Below the pieces are notes generated by a model. It worked only from the letters and a program-made list of their open reading frames with translations. It was not told the DNA's origin and searched no databases. A stretch of DNA of 64,000 bases from Bradysia coprophila (taxonomy: Eukaryota > Arthropoda > Insecta > Diptera > Sciaridae). The translations under genes were made by a program, and so were the position numbers. The DNA is taken from the NCBI RefSeq assembly GCF_014529535.1, contig NC_050736.1, forward strand, positions 4,154,001 through 4,218,000. Direction: 5' to 3'. Below are positions 35,912 to 47,900 of the stretch, one piece after another. Position 1 is the first letter of the stretch. Each line of letters starts with the position of its first letter.

Positions 35912-37814
35912 AGCATGTAAAGGAAATTGACTAATCGCTATCATGTGAAATGAAAAATAAAATTTGAAGGAAATATGAAAAAAATATCTTAAATGTAGAT
36001 GCATCCACGTAACCAAAAATACCAAAAATTAATAAAAGTAAAAAATCAAAATTGAATCATTTATGGCGTTACATTGACTGCAAAAAAAATGAATAAAAAC
36101 TTCGCTGTTTTACCTCCTCTGAACGTGTACCTACTTTTAATTCCTGTCATGATTACAAATAAGAGAGACATTTCTGAAAAATCCTAACATACACTTAGTT
36201 GTTTCAATCAAAGTCAATCACCTCGTCAATCGCTTAAATGATTCAAAGAGAAAAAAAATCAATAATTTACTTTTAATCATATAAAAATAAAAAATAAATT
36301 ATTTATGAATGTAGCAATGGAAATTTATTTATTTAAATGAAAAATAAAATTATAAATCAAAAATATTCGTCAAAAAAAATCTCAACTCATTTTAGTTATT
36401 ATGATGGTAAATATTAAATATAAAAAATGCATTAGGTAAAGTAAATGAATAATATAAATTATGGAATTATATATATTGTGTAAAATTATTTAAAAAAATG
36501 AAAATATATAAATTGTAAGAAAAAACAAACAGAAAAATGTATATGCTTCCTTAAACAATAAAGTACAGAATGACTGGTTTAATAGTGAATCTAAATACAG
36601 CGGAAAATTCTAATTTATATGTTACAAGACATTGTATATGACTAAATCTTCTAACAATGAATGGATACACTTAAAAACAAAAGCGAATACAAAATGGCAA
36701 CAAAAAATAAATAAAAGATAAAAACAATAAAGCAAATTGCATAAAGTTTACCTTAAAAAACCCAACAAAATTTACTGTATTTTAGCAACAAAATATATTA
36801 ATGAACGTGAGGCTAAACGTATACATGGGAGGAACCACACAGAAAAGAAAGCAAAAAATTTCGATGAACATGAGAAAAAAATTGTAACTGCATGGACCTG
36901 ACACCCTTAATGAATTTCGTTAGAAAGTGTAATAAAATTAGAATGGTCTCATTTAGAGAAAATTATCAATGTTTAAGGTAAATTATTGTGAACACTACAG
37001 AAAGTTCACCTTTTTGTTACATTTTTTAATACCCGAATTTCAGACGAACAAATATCTTACAACGTCAGAATCCATCAAAACGCTTTTAATGCCATAGATT
37101 TAACGAACATTTTAGGAAAATACAGAGTGGGAAACTATAGAGGCTCTATTTTCGATCGTAGATTTCACTGTTAAATACTCTGCTATTTTTCCCCGAGACA
37201 TCAACGAATGCTTTCAAGCGAAATAATTGAAAAACTAAACAACAGGTCAGTGTGAAATTTTCATGTTTTGGATCCATTGTAGATACAGTGGAAGTCGTAG
37301 CAATTGTGATGTCCTCTGACGTGCCAGTCCCTTTTTTTAGAAATCACTTTCCTAAACTTTTTCGAAATTTTCTTACATTTTCCGAAAAAAAATGTGGAAA
37401 ATCATGGGAAATAACGGTAACGACAACATTTTCCTATTTTTCCCTGCTTCAGGCTCAACTGAAACAATTTTGTCAATTTTTCTTCTTCTATTGTAATTAC
37501 AAAAGTAAAGCTCGCTCCCTGAAGCATAGAAGTTTTTCGTTTTTTCTATTGTGCAACACATTTTCTATTTGAACAAACTTTGCTCTGATGTCGTACTACA
37601 CAACTCCCTGGGCGGAGAATTTTTGAATTTTTCTTGTTTCGATGTATGTGAGTTACTTACATATCTGGCTTGGACGGATGAATGACCAACGATCCAAGTA
37701 TCACAATGGGACGAAATTACAATTTCTATTCAAAATCTTTTGTCTTTATATCCGTAGCATGTGAACACCTTGCTTTTTACGGAGATCATGTTAAATTAAT
37801 CAGCAGTCGCTTAA

Positions 37815-38017
37815 CCTATCACATACGGCTATTCATCTGTTACCGATAACGACGACAAAAATAATGACAAGCTCTTAGCAATATGGTCTTTCATATAGCA
37901 AAATGCATGTTAAAAATATTGAAGCACAAGATTTGAAATCAACCGATTAAAAATATTTTGATCGATGGAAGTAATAGACCCGATAATACTGGTGATATGT
38001 TTGTCGTCGGTAGCAGG
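37815..38017 (-). mobile_element. piggyBac-like MITE, family 1, full-length reverse copy with TTAA on both sides
   Basis: The ends are CCTATCACATACGGC (37815-37829) and GTCGTCGGTAGCAGG (to 38017). TTAA lies directly outside both ends (37811-37814 and 38018-38021). Reverse-strand internal landmarks match the copies at 4225 and 43369 (CATCTGTTACCGATAACGAC, CATATAGCAAAATGCATGTT, GGAAGTAATAGA). Confidence 0.8.
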
Positions 38018-38425
38018 TTAAAAAGATTTTAAGCATCTGACGACATGTCTTCATCTTAGATATACGGTGTCTCTGATGGAAAGGGGACGTCAAGCTCAAA
38101 TGCAAAATGAAGTATAATTTTGCAGGGACATCAATGTCATAGAATTGAAAATGGGGCCTAGATGTCCTAAAACAAACATAATGACCATAGGGAGTGCACT
38201 TCTTCTTTCCTAAATCATTAGAAGTTGAAAAGTTCATTATTTGTAGCCGAATTCACACATTTCTTAGTGAACTAAATAAGAAACTCAATGAATCAAATAT
38301 TTTTGTTCGATTATACCTGAGATGATAAATAAATTTTTAAATGTGAAAAAAATGTTATTTTTCTTCTAAATATTTTATTATCGCTTCAAACTTTGCGTGT
38401 GCATTGTACATTGTTCCAGTTGTTT

Positions 38426-39969
38426 TTAGACAACAGCATAGGCTGCAAAATTCGCAATTCCACACAGATTAACGCCACGTTTAATTTTCATGTAACCATC
38501 GTTACCCCAGTTTTTCCCCCACCAATTTTTCAGAATCCAGTATTCTGGTGTGTAACCAAGCAGTAACATTGCATGGTTCACCTTATCTGGCGAACAATCT
38601 CGGTCGTCATACACCCCGCGACTGTACAGCTGAAACGTTTTCGGAGCGGCATTTATTGAGACAGCAATAGGTCCAACAGTAGCAACTGCATTTTTGAGTG
38701 CATCTTCGTCACGTGAAGGAAGGATTGCCCAATTTGTAACATTCACAACAGCTAATTCTGGATTAAATTTGCATATATTTTGCTGTTTAGATTCAAATAA
38801 AATATCTTGTTAATGTGAAAGGATTTGAAAATCTAAGAGTGCTTACACTGGCAGTGTATGGATAGTCTTTTTCTCTCATCAAGCCACCACATTGTTCCAG
38901 GTAGCGTAAAGTGTTTCGTAATGATCCGCCGGCACATCCATGATTTCCTATCAATGCGCTACAATCTACAAGCTGCTGTTCACTTAACGGAATCAACAGT
39001 CCAGTTCGCTTATATACTTGTCCCGAAATGCTGTGGGCGATACTGAAAGCGTAACAGGAACCGCACGACTTTTGATTGTTAGGTGGCAATAGAAATCCTA
39101 GATTGAAATTTTGTTCATAAAAATATTTTCTAATGGAATGTGTCTGCATAGGGACCGCTAAGCATATACCTTTTTCTCGCCAGTCCAATGATTGTGGTAG
39201 TGTATCGACTTGGAATAAGGAAGCACCAACCATTTCATTTGGTACATCCTCCACTTTTCGACGATTACTGTGTGTTAAGCGAACAAATCGACGTAGATAT
39301 TGTAAGTTTGTCTGAAATTTTATTTCGTTTAATTTTTGGACTATCAATGTGTACCTAAGCTATTTTCCTAATATGCGAAATTATCAAAATTTTTACACAC
39401 TGCAACTAAGATTAACCAACTATTTACTGAATACATTTTTAATTTATGTTCAGCTAACACCTTTATTACTGTGTAGTAACTACCTGCGATTCCAGGTTGC
39501 AGTTAAAACATTTCGAATTCTTTTAAATTATTATTCCAGACGAAGTGAAACTTACACCTACCAAAACGTTTCCCTCTGAAGAATCGTGTTTCATTTTTAG
39601 GAATGTGAAATCAATACTTACATAGTCAGCCATTACATTTGACCTAAGCTCAAACGAGTATGTACCATTCTTCGCTAACGTATTGTGCGTCTGGATGAGT
39701 CTCATATTTTCCTCGAACGCTTTTTTGCTTCGACTTTCCGCCCAACGTTGATAGTAAGTCTTGTTTAAACGACTCTAAAATCATTGAATAAACCAAACAA
39801 AATCAAACATATCGCACTTCCTCTTATACTAATCACAGTTCTATCTCACTTTATACTCGTCGAATGTTTCATAATGAACGGTAGGACCGTTCGGTTCATT
39901 TGCATTGGAATAATGAAAAGCAAGGAAAACTATTGAAACCGATAACCAAACTCCTAGGTGTATTGACAT
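38426..39969 (-). CDS. Cathepsin L-like papain-family cysteine protease, complete (340 aa, five exons)
   Basis: This is a lysosomal or secreted (digestive) endopeptidase made as a zymogen. Exons in transcript order: 39969-39850, 39774-39622, 39311-39170, 39097-38847 and 38782-38426. All are GT-AG with matching phases and give 1023 nt. Residues 1-24 form a signal peptide (LGVWLSVSIVFLAF). The I29-type propeptide follows (KTYYQRWAESRSKKAFEENM, then TYSFELRSNVMADYTN). The mature domain starts near LPQSLDWREKG. The catalytic triad and oxyanion residue are present: Q147, C153 (KSCGSCYAFS), H292 (VNHAMLLLGY) and N308 (KNWWGKNWG). Disulphide motifs GCAGGS and NHGC are present. Oddities: the usual Trp after the catalytic Cys is Tyr, and the family NSWG is NWWG. 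Both are next to active-site residues, so activity is probable but specificity may differ. A reverse-strand AATAAA lies near 38372. Confidence 0.93.
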
Positions 39970-41911
39970 ATTTAAGTAGAACATAAAATCGGAAATGAAT
40001 GCAAACCATCTGCAGTATAATGAGTACAAAATTCAACTACATAGTACATGATTATTAACGGTGTTGCAATCTAAATTGCTACGTTAACAAAATGCAATTT
40101 CTTAACCACTGCGTACGAATTCACAAAACTGAATCGGTAGACGTACATAATTGAAATTGATGACGGTTTTTTTTTCAGTTTGCATTTAACGTGCTAATTA
40201 AAAGGTGTCATATTATGAACCTGTGATGTTTTTGTGGTATTGAATACGAATTCAGTAAATTATAAGTGCTAATCGAAGAGAGTCAGTATTCTGAACAGCA
40301 TGACAGGACTAGCAACATCCTGATAAATAAATTAAAAGACTGTGTCATGCCCATTGATTTGGTTCTTACAAGATTGCGTTGCATGTATGTGATGGGTGAG
40401 TAGTATACTCACTAAATAGCAAATTTTATGTGAAGTATTAGTACAGGTTCCAAATTTTTATTTTAACGAGTGGGGACGTTATGGCCTGACTCGAAGGAAA
40501 GACCTGTATTCCCACTCGTCAAAATAAAAATTTGGAACCTCGTACGTACAGTGCTTTACGTGCCTCTGGTCGGTAAATGCGAAAAATGTACTCAAAAAAT
40601 TGAATTTACCGACCAGAAGCTCGTAAATTCATATTACTTCCAGTTGCATTTTTTAATCGAGCAAAAAATTTAATATTAGTTATAGAATTGGAGAACACAT
40701 GCTCAGACGATCCCTGATCTTGCTAATTCGCTACGAATGATATTCTTAAAAAGTATATAAAGGCTCAACACAGATATAGTTGGGCGTATGTATACTGGCT
40801 TTGGCTTGGCGTGGAAGTTAAATTCGTTAATGTAAATATTTACATTTTGCAATAAAGAAATTACGATTCAAAAAATACAATTCAAATATTCGTGCTGCAA
40901 TTTCCTCGAAATTCGTATCGATTTCCAATTTTAAAATATAGCCAACAATTATTTACTATCTGGTCCATAGTATAGTATACGCTTAGCATGAATAAATAAC
41001 GTGCGATCGTTAAGAATCGTAAAAATTGGGTGTCGAAGTTACCGAAATAAAAAAAAAAAAACATTAAAAATGTGTTCGAATTGGATTCACACAATTTAAA
41101 CTTCGGCAATGTTAAGTCGACCACATTTCTGTGGATTTCAATACGCAAACTCAAGAGTTTCCTCTCATTCCTGTCTTTGCTGGTTTCATATACATTCTTA
41201 AGTATGTGCCAGTGATTCTCACAGTTTTACACATCGTTATAAGTGAGCGATATTTCCATGCTAAATATCGTTTTTCTTCATCAATTTTAATACTATCAGC
41301 CGCACACTTCTCTAGGTACAAAAACGATATTAATACGAATTCACGATGAAAATCTATTTCTGTGGATTTCTGTCATAAAATGCAAAAACACTGAAAACTA
41401 TAAAAAAAAAGTTGGACAAATTCGTGCGCTCTCAGCACACACTGAGAACAATCACTAAAAATACACGACGATATTGTACGGCACAAGAGTTTTCATTAGT
41501 GATTCCTAGACCACAGTGCAACGAAAAACAAGAGGTTTTTATTAGAATCGATTTTCTTTTCATTTTTACATTTTCTGATTCTCCGTTGAACAGATTTTTT
41601 GAAATAAATTTTTTGTTGTAAAAATTTCGTTTACTTTTTATGTGAATTTTTTTGTGATTTTTTTGTAAAGATAACATAACGCAACAAGTTTACAATTTTT
41701 TTATGATTTTCTTTCGATATAGCTACCGTGCTGGTGATATTTATTTATTTATTATTCTGTCGGTAATTGGGAAAATAATCTAAAGCGAAAAATTATTCGG
41801 CACGGCAGTATTGTCGAATAGAAATTGGTTTATTGAACGATAAATAAGAAAATAAGAAATTTTTAGAAAAAAAAGTGGTTAAAAAGCTGTAAGGAAATAA
41901 ATAAATAAAAA
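39970..41911. other. Intergenic, between divergent cathepsin (-) and synaptopodin-like (+) genes
   Basis: It holds the upstream region of both genes and the hairpin pair listed at 40444-40618. Nothing else is recognisable. A TATA-like AAGTATATAAAGGCTC occurs at about 40750 on +, but with no evident transcript start. Confidence 0.4.
40444..40618. repeat. Two neighbouring hairpins related to the 34.9-kb foldback
   Basis: Hairpin 1: AGGTTCCAAATTTTTATTTT with AACGAGTGGGGA (about 40445-40476) pairs with TCCCACTCGTC and AAAATAAAAATTTGGAACCT (about 40509-40540). Its right end, CCCACT-GTCAAA to TTGGAACCTCG and TTTACGTG, matches the 34859-35118 element. Hairpin 2: TCTGGTCGGTAAAT (about 40565-40578) pairs with ATTTACCGACCAGA (40605-40618). 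Confidence 0.75.
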
Positions 41912-44900
41912 ATGGAAGTAGCTGAAGCAAATGGTGTGCAGAAGAGCTCAACATCAATGTCCGAGAATTCGTCAGAGGTAAATTAGATTTGTAATAATGT
42001 TTTCGCCGTAGAGATAGTAAAGTGTTCAATAAATTTGGCAAAAAAATAGAGAATTTGTAACCGATTCAAGGTTAAATAGTTGAAATTCTCATCAAGTTCT
42101 TTACTCTCAATAAAATAGTGTTTCTTTCTTTCGATTTTTTTTTCTTCATCGTTTGGCAAGGCGCTAACAATTCAAATGCAAAATTTTGAGTTGAATTTAT
42201 TAATACATTCAGAGCCCAGATAAAAGATCTCAACATTTACAACGGCATGCTGGACAATTATTCCAACAGCAACCGACTTATCTCTGATTTATATTTTCGC
42301 TTCGATATCTGATGCTTAGAAAAATATATAAAAAAAACGAAAAGATTAAATTAAATCTTAATTTATACCCACCATATGACAAGGAATCACATACGCGAAT
42401 TTTCCAAAGTCACTTCTCAGATAAAATGTTGAATCGCTTTGAAATGTTCTTGTTTTTTTTCTATCAACTCACTTTCATTGATATGAGTACCAAATACCAT
42501 CACAGATTTGTAGGTGTAGGGTGGGTGGAAGAATGTCTACGTATACAAAAAAAATTATTTATGCGAAACAAAAATGTGACTGATATCAATGGCAAAGAAA
42601 AACTATTTTGCGAAAGTTACGTATACTGGTATATGTTGGACCTTCTCTCACATAACCAACGTCATAATTATAACATAATTTCGATTGGCGTCGTTCATCT
42701 GACATAATGCTGTGTCTGTTTTTATTGCAAAACGATGTGAAAGTGTAGTTCATTTTCGGCTTACGATAATTGAATCCTAATGATCATTAGGATTTGTTTA
42801 TAATTTTGGGAAAATTAAGCATATTAACACCCTGAACAATCTTGTTAGTACAGGCAGATTTTAACTCGAAACCATGAATACTTTCTCGACATTTTCAAAC
42901 TCAATTTTTACTGGCCATGTGGCTCTAATTAAAAATACCTGCAGTCTGAGAATTCGTAGCATTCAAAAACTGAAATATGTGATCTTCTTCTATAAAGAAA
43001 ACGTTTCAATTAAAGTTTTTCCATCAGGTTAAATAATAAGAATTACGGTAATTAGTTATTGCACAAAACATTTCTAAGTCGTTTCGTTCCTCCAAATAAC
43101 TGTAGGTTACTACTTGACAAGTGAACGCAACTGGTATGATATGTGCACGAAATAATTAGCATAACTCACATTATTCGATACCAGAATTTGTAGTCAATTA
43201 AGACAATTTAGTGTTTTTTAACATTACTTAATTAAAAGCGATAGTGTGCATGTGTTTAAATCGAAAGTTTTCTTCCCAGAATAGTTTGTTTAGACAAATC
43301 TATGAGCAAGCAATTACTGAAGAAGTGAGATGCCAGCAGAATATTTAAGTAGGAACTACATCTCTTAACCTGTCACAGACGGCAAACATATTTACAGTTT
43401 TACTATCTAATCTATTACTTCCTTTGATCGAATATTTCCAGAGATTGACTTCAGAAATCTTTTACTTCATTTGTTATAAATATGCTTTTAAGACCACATT
43501 AGTCAGAGCTTGTCGTTTATTCTTGCTATCGTTGGGGATAACAGATGACAGCCGTCTGTAATTGGTCAATATTTGTCATACACTTGGTTTAAATAAAATT
43601 GCAAAACATAAAAGCTTCCAATTCAAATTCAAGTTGATATGTAAGAGGAGGTTGTGATTTTCACTTTCATTTTCCCCTTCATACAAAATAGAGTCAACTT
43701 ATAATTTTCAACTTGCACGTCAGCTTATAATTATTAGGGATCATTCATAAAAGACGTTCTCTTTTTTCAGTGCTGCTAGCAGATTTAAATCATTAATAAC
43801 TCTCTAAATATGCGTTTTGGAGGGTATATTAGGAGGTACAACACATACTTGACTCACGAAAATGCATATAATGCTAAGTGGAAATTTCATTCTCCGTATT
43901 ATCTAAATCTAGTTTCTGTATTGAAACTAATTTTAGCTAACTCATCAATTGATATTATTCTTCATGATACTTACTATGTTATTGACCACTCATTCATGCC
44001 CTATACCTTCCTATATTATAAAACACATTCATTGTTCTTTACAGGTCAGTGTAGAAAAAACGGCCTCTGGAACCATTGAAAGTGCCAAGTCTGTGCAGAA
44101 AAGCGTTGAGCAGTCTGTGCAACAAAGTGTTCAGAAGTCGGAACAGAGTACTCGAGTGGTGCAACAGTCTGTGACATCGTCGTCGTCGGTGAGTTCATCA
44201 CAACGTAAAATGACTTCATCATCAGTTAAACAAAGCATTAAAATTGGTGCTAGTACAGGAATTGAAGAAATTGAATTTTAATAATGGAAATTAACAAAAA
44301 AAAAAACAATTTTTGATGTTAACTTTGATGACGACGAATGAATGAAACATGGAAAATGGAAATTATTTATTAGTATTTGTCGCAATTTTTTTTTTTAATT
44401 TTCATTTTTTTTAATTATTATATCGTTACGAAAATTTGATTTTGCTTTTAAACATTTTTTTACTTAGCTTCTATTTAAGCTTTGTTTTTGTTCATTTTTT
44501 AATGTGTTTTTTTTTTCTCGTTTCAATGTCTACAAAAAAAAAATCGTTTGTGTAAGTTTGTTATTTATTCTGTTTTTTTGAATTTTGTATTTTGTCGTTT
44601 TTGATACTACAAATATGTATCCCACCCACTTATTCAGTAATTTCATTAATCGCAGAAATTGCCAAACAAAAAATAATTGTTGCAAAGAATTTTTGTTTTT
44701 AAGATTAATTAGAAAAAGCTTCGATCTTGTGAGTATTTCATTTTGAATCTTAATTGACAATTTTAATCTCTTGTTTTGTAGTGTCCGTCCGTAGAAGTCC
44801 CAATTGTTGATTTGTCTCATATAAACGAAACGGTAAATCTGTTAACAAAATCGAACAAAGTAGAAGTTGTGAATGTTAAAATTTAAGCATAAAACACTGT

Positions 44901-47900
44901 GATTGGTTCACTGGAACCGTTATTCGATGGTATTAGAGAGTTGTGTCATTTCATAATAATTTTTTATCAAATTAATCCATTATTTCCATCGTATTCTACA
45001 CAGTTAATTTAGCTGTCCACGATGTGGATATTAATTTTTTTTACAATTCTTTATAATACTAGGCCACATTGACATAGCTTGCAGTGCTGCTGATAAATTA
45101 CGTAACGGTGGAGGTGGTTTGTTAATTTTTATTACACTTTCCATGCAAAAAATATTCGCCTTCGTATCGATTACAGACGATGACGGGTATTATGTTACGT
45201 AATTTATGAACAGCATCTACCTTCTAAAACTCATTAATCCTCAAACTGCGTAGAGGTTGATTTTTCTATAGTGACCTTCCAATATTTTTTTTTTAATAAA
45301 CGAACTAAGATCAAAACAGAAAGCCACAATGAAGCGCTAATTCGGTAAGCCATGAAGCCATGTTAATCTAAAGAACTTTGTTTTCTAAAATTTAAGGTTC
45401 TCTTCATCTGCAACAATAAATGTGTGAATATTTTCAAAATAAATTTAATTAAGGAAGCACACAAAGTCTAAATTAAAGGAATGTTAAAGCTGCCCAAAAT
45501 AGGCGTTCTTTGAGTAATATAGAACTGGATCGGTTTCTTTCATTTAAATTATATTTTTTTTGCGAATTGGTGTATTAATAGTTCCAATGACCTGTAGGTT
45601 TGGAAACTCACTTCAGTCTACAAAATCAAATTTAATAATTAGAAATTTAAATGAAATTCGTATCATTCATGGGATGTTACTGCCTTTTATAACTTTTTTT
45701 TTTCTACTTCCACAGCTTTTCTGTAATGACTATATAAACGATATGCTTTTTTTATAAATCAAAAATGAAATAAAATTATATTATAAATAACAAAAAAAAT
45801 ATTCTTTTTATTTGACACAAAAAAAAGCTTTCTCCTTTGCACACATTATCTGAAGATAAAAAAAAATATTTGAAATTTTTTTATTTCTCATTCACACAAA
45901 ATAAAAACATACCCACATCACACAAACACACAAATCCATCGTCATTTCTAACTTAAAAAAAATAATTTAAAATGATTTTAACTTTTGATCAGTTCTATAT
46001 CGCTCTCGCTCAATTGATTCGTATGTAACCGATACTTTTTCTTTTAATTAACAATAAAAATTATTTTTGTTTTTAATTTTGCAAACTGAGCATTGCTTTA
46101 ATTGAGACAATCGCTACGATTTTAATTAAATGTTGTTCGTTGGCATTCAATGTTTTAGCTTTAGTTGGGTATATGGATATTTTCTAGGGGTAAACGACTT
46201 ACAAATTAGGTGCCATATTTTGGACGAAGCTGAGGGCTATGCTTTTGATTTCCTTATAAATTTCAATAGAGATTTCTCAGAAATTGAGACAAGATTATCT
46301 AGAGTCGTTTACCCATCCAGACATTTCAATTTTAAAGTAGGAATTTCAGAAATATATGTATGGCCACTCCACATTCAAAGCAAAGACAGAAACATTTTTT
46401 ATATAAGAGGGAATAACTCTGAATTCATTAACAAAGCTCTTGTCAATGTGCTACTCTAAAACTAATTAGCCTTCTTAACTTCCACGAAACAGCAATCATA
46501 TAGAAATATAATCATTAAATCTATTACTTCTTTTGTTTAGGTGTTCTTTTACTTCACTAGTTTTAACACAAACTTTGCTATATAAGCTAACTTTAGCCTA
46601 GGTAGACCTCATCGCTTATTTTTATCGACATTGTTGATAGCAGTTGAAAAACCGTTTTTTAAATCTTAAAAGTATGTTGATCGATATTCGTGTTTATTAA
46701 AAAGCATAACTCTTTTAACACTTAAGAATGGGTAAAAAATAAAAAAAATTCTTCATTAAATTTGTGTCTAACAAATATTTACTAATTTTAAAAATAATAA
46801 TCCATTTACATGATCAGAAACTTTAGAACACCAATACAAGTTTTTATTAACACTTTGAAACCAACTCATTCATTACTTCGACGAAATGGAAACACGAACA
46901 CACATACACACGAGCAAAACACATTTCACGCACACAACACATACACACAATAACCTCGTACAGAAAACTCTGAAAAATAAACAGAAAAACACTTGTTCTG
47001 CATTTCTTCTATTTTTTTTTTCTCGAGTTTTATATTTAGGACTGCCACCAAATGACACAGCTATAAATCAGCGACAAATATACCAGTAGTGTGATGTGAT
47101 GCTAAATTCAATAGATATATAATTCAAATGAAACAATTGGCTAGGCAAAGATATGTTAGAAAAGACAATCGAATATGAACGACACTCATGGTTGAGAATT
47201 CGTTATTTTGAGATGAATTAATTGTTTTAACGTAATTTCAAGATCAATCGGTTAAAGCCAACTGAAGAAATTTATGGCTGAAGAATTGAAAATATCAACT
47301 AGAAAAATGAGTTTTCTTCTCGGATGAGCTAGTGTTTGTTCTTGCCAACGACGAGGCTTACTATAGAAAATGTTTATGAAATTACATTTTCAAGAGGCGG
47401 CTTATGAATTACTATTCTATATCTAGTAAGATATATCATCGTACCATGCTTTATAATTACCACAATGTAAAAGCTACCGTAACAGTTCGTAGTCAATCGA
47501 TGTAAAGCTTAAAGCTTAGGTATTAATGGATGTTTAAATTCTATACTTATTAAGCATCGCTTTTTATGTTGTTGAAGCACCAGACTAGCTTTGACGCCAC
47601 TTTCACAACCTTCGCATTCATAGCGCGAAGCAATCTGCCTATGTAGTACTGTTGGCGTAGCTATATTTTTTCTATTTGTTGCATTAAAAAAATGGTATTT
47701 GCTGAACTAAACGCACATGGCAACCGATCTATGCATCAATATATTTAACAGAAAAATTCAATTCGCGCATACTTGTCGATCATTATTTTTTGAAACTTTC
47801 CTACTTTGATACAGGATGAAAATGGCGAGCAAAAACCCAAAAAAGTAGTGAAAAAGGAAAAATCAGTCGATAAAAAAGAGAAGAAAGTCGAAAAAGAAGC

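Larger units (their letters stand above)
31746..38425. other. Gene-free block dense in foldback elements; convergent 3' flanks
   Basis: This lies between the 3' ends of the phosphatase (+) and the cathepsin gene (-). It probably contains the phosphatase 3' UTR (AATAAA at 31744-31749 overlaps the stop, and others lie near 31930). It holds at least seven inverted-repeat elements, listed separately. About 36240-36560 is extremely AT-rich with AAAATAAA-like runs. No exon was found. For the cathepsin gene, a reverse-strand AATAAA lies near 38372. Confidence 0.6.

Noticed and set aside
36240..36560. Extremely AT-rich tract, considered as an origin or matrix-attachment region
   Set aside because: AT-richness alone is not evidence in this genome; no specific motif or structure was seen.
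42312..42707. 131-codon open frame in the first intron of the synaptopodin-like gene
   Set aside because: AT-driven Lys/Asn/Tyr/Phe-rich composition, no domain and no Kozak or splice support.
43810..44079. 89-codon open frame containing a COX1 signature
   Set aside because: Only the 43933-43980 part is COX1-like; the rest is intron sequence and the frame runs through the acceptor at 44044. Treated as a NUMT, not a gene.
46130..46459. 109-codon open frame (MLFVGIQCFSFSW...)
   Set aside because: The composition looks protein-like, but it sits alone in an intron, has no recognised domain, and has no splice sites in a matching phase to neighbouring exons. Kept out for lack of support.
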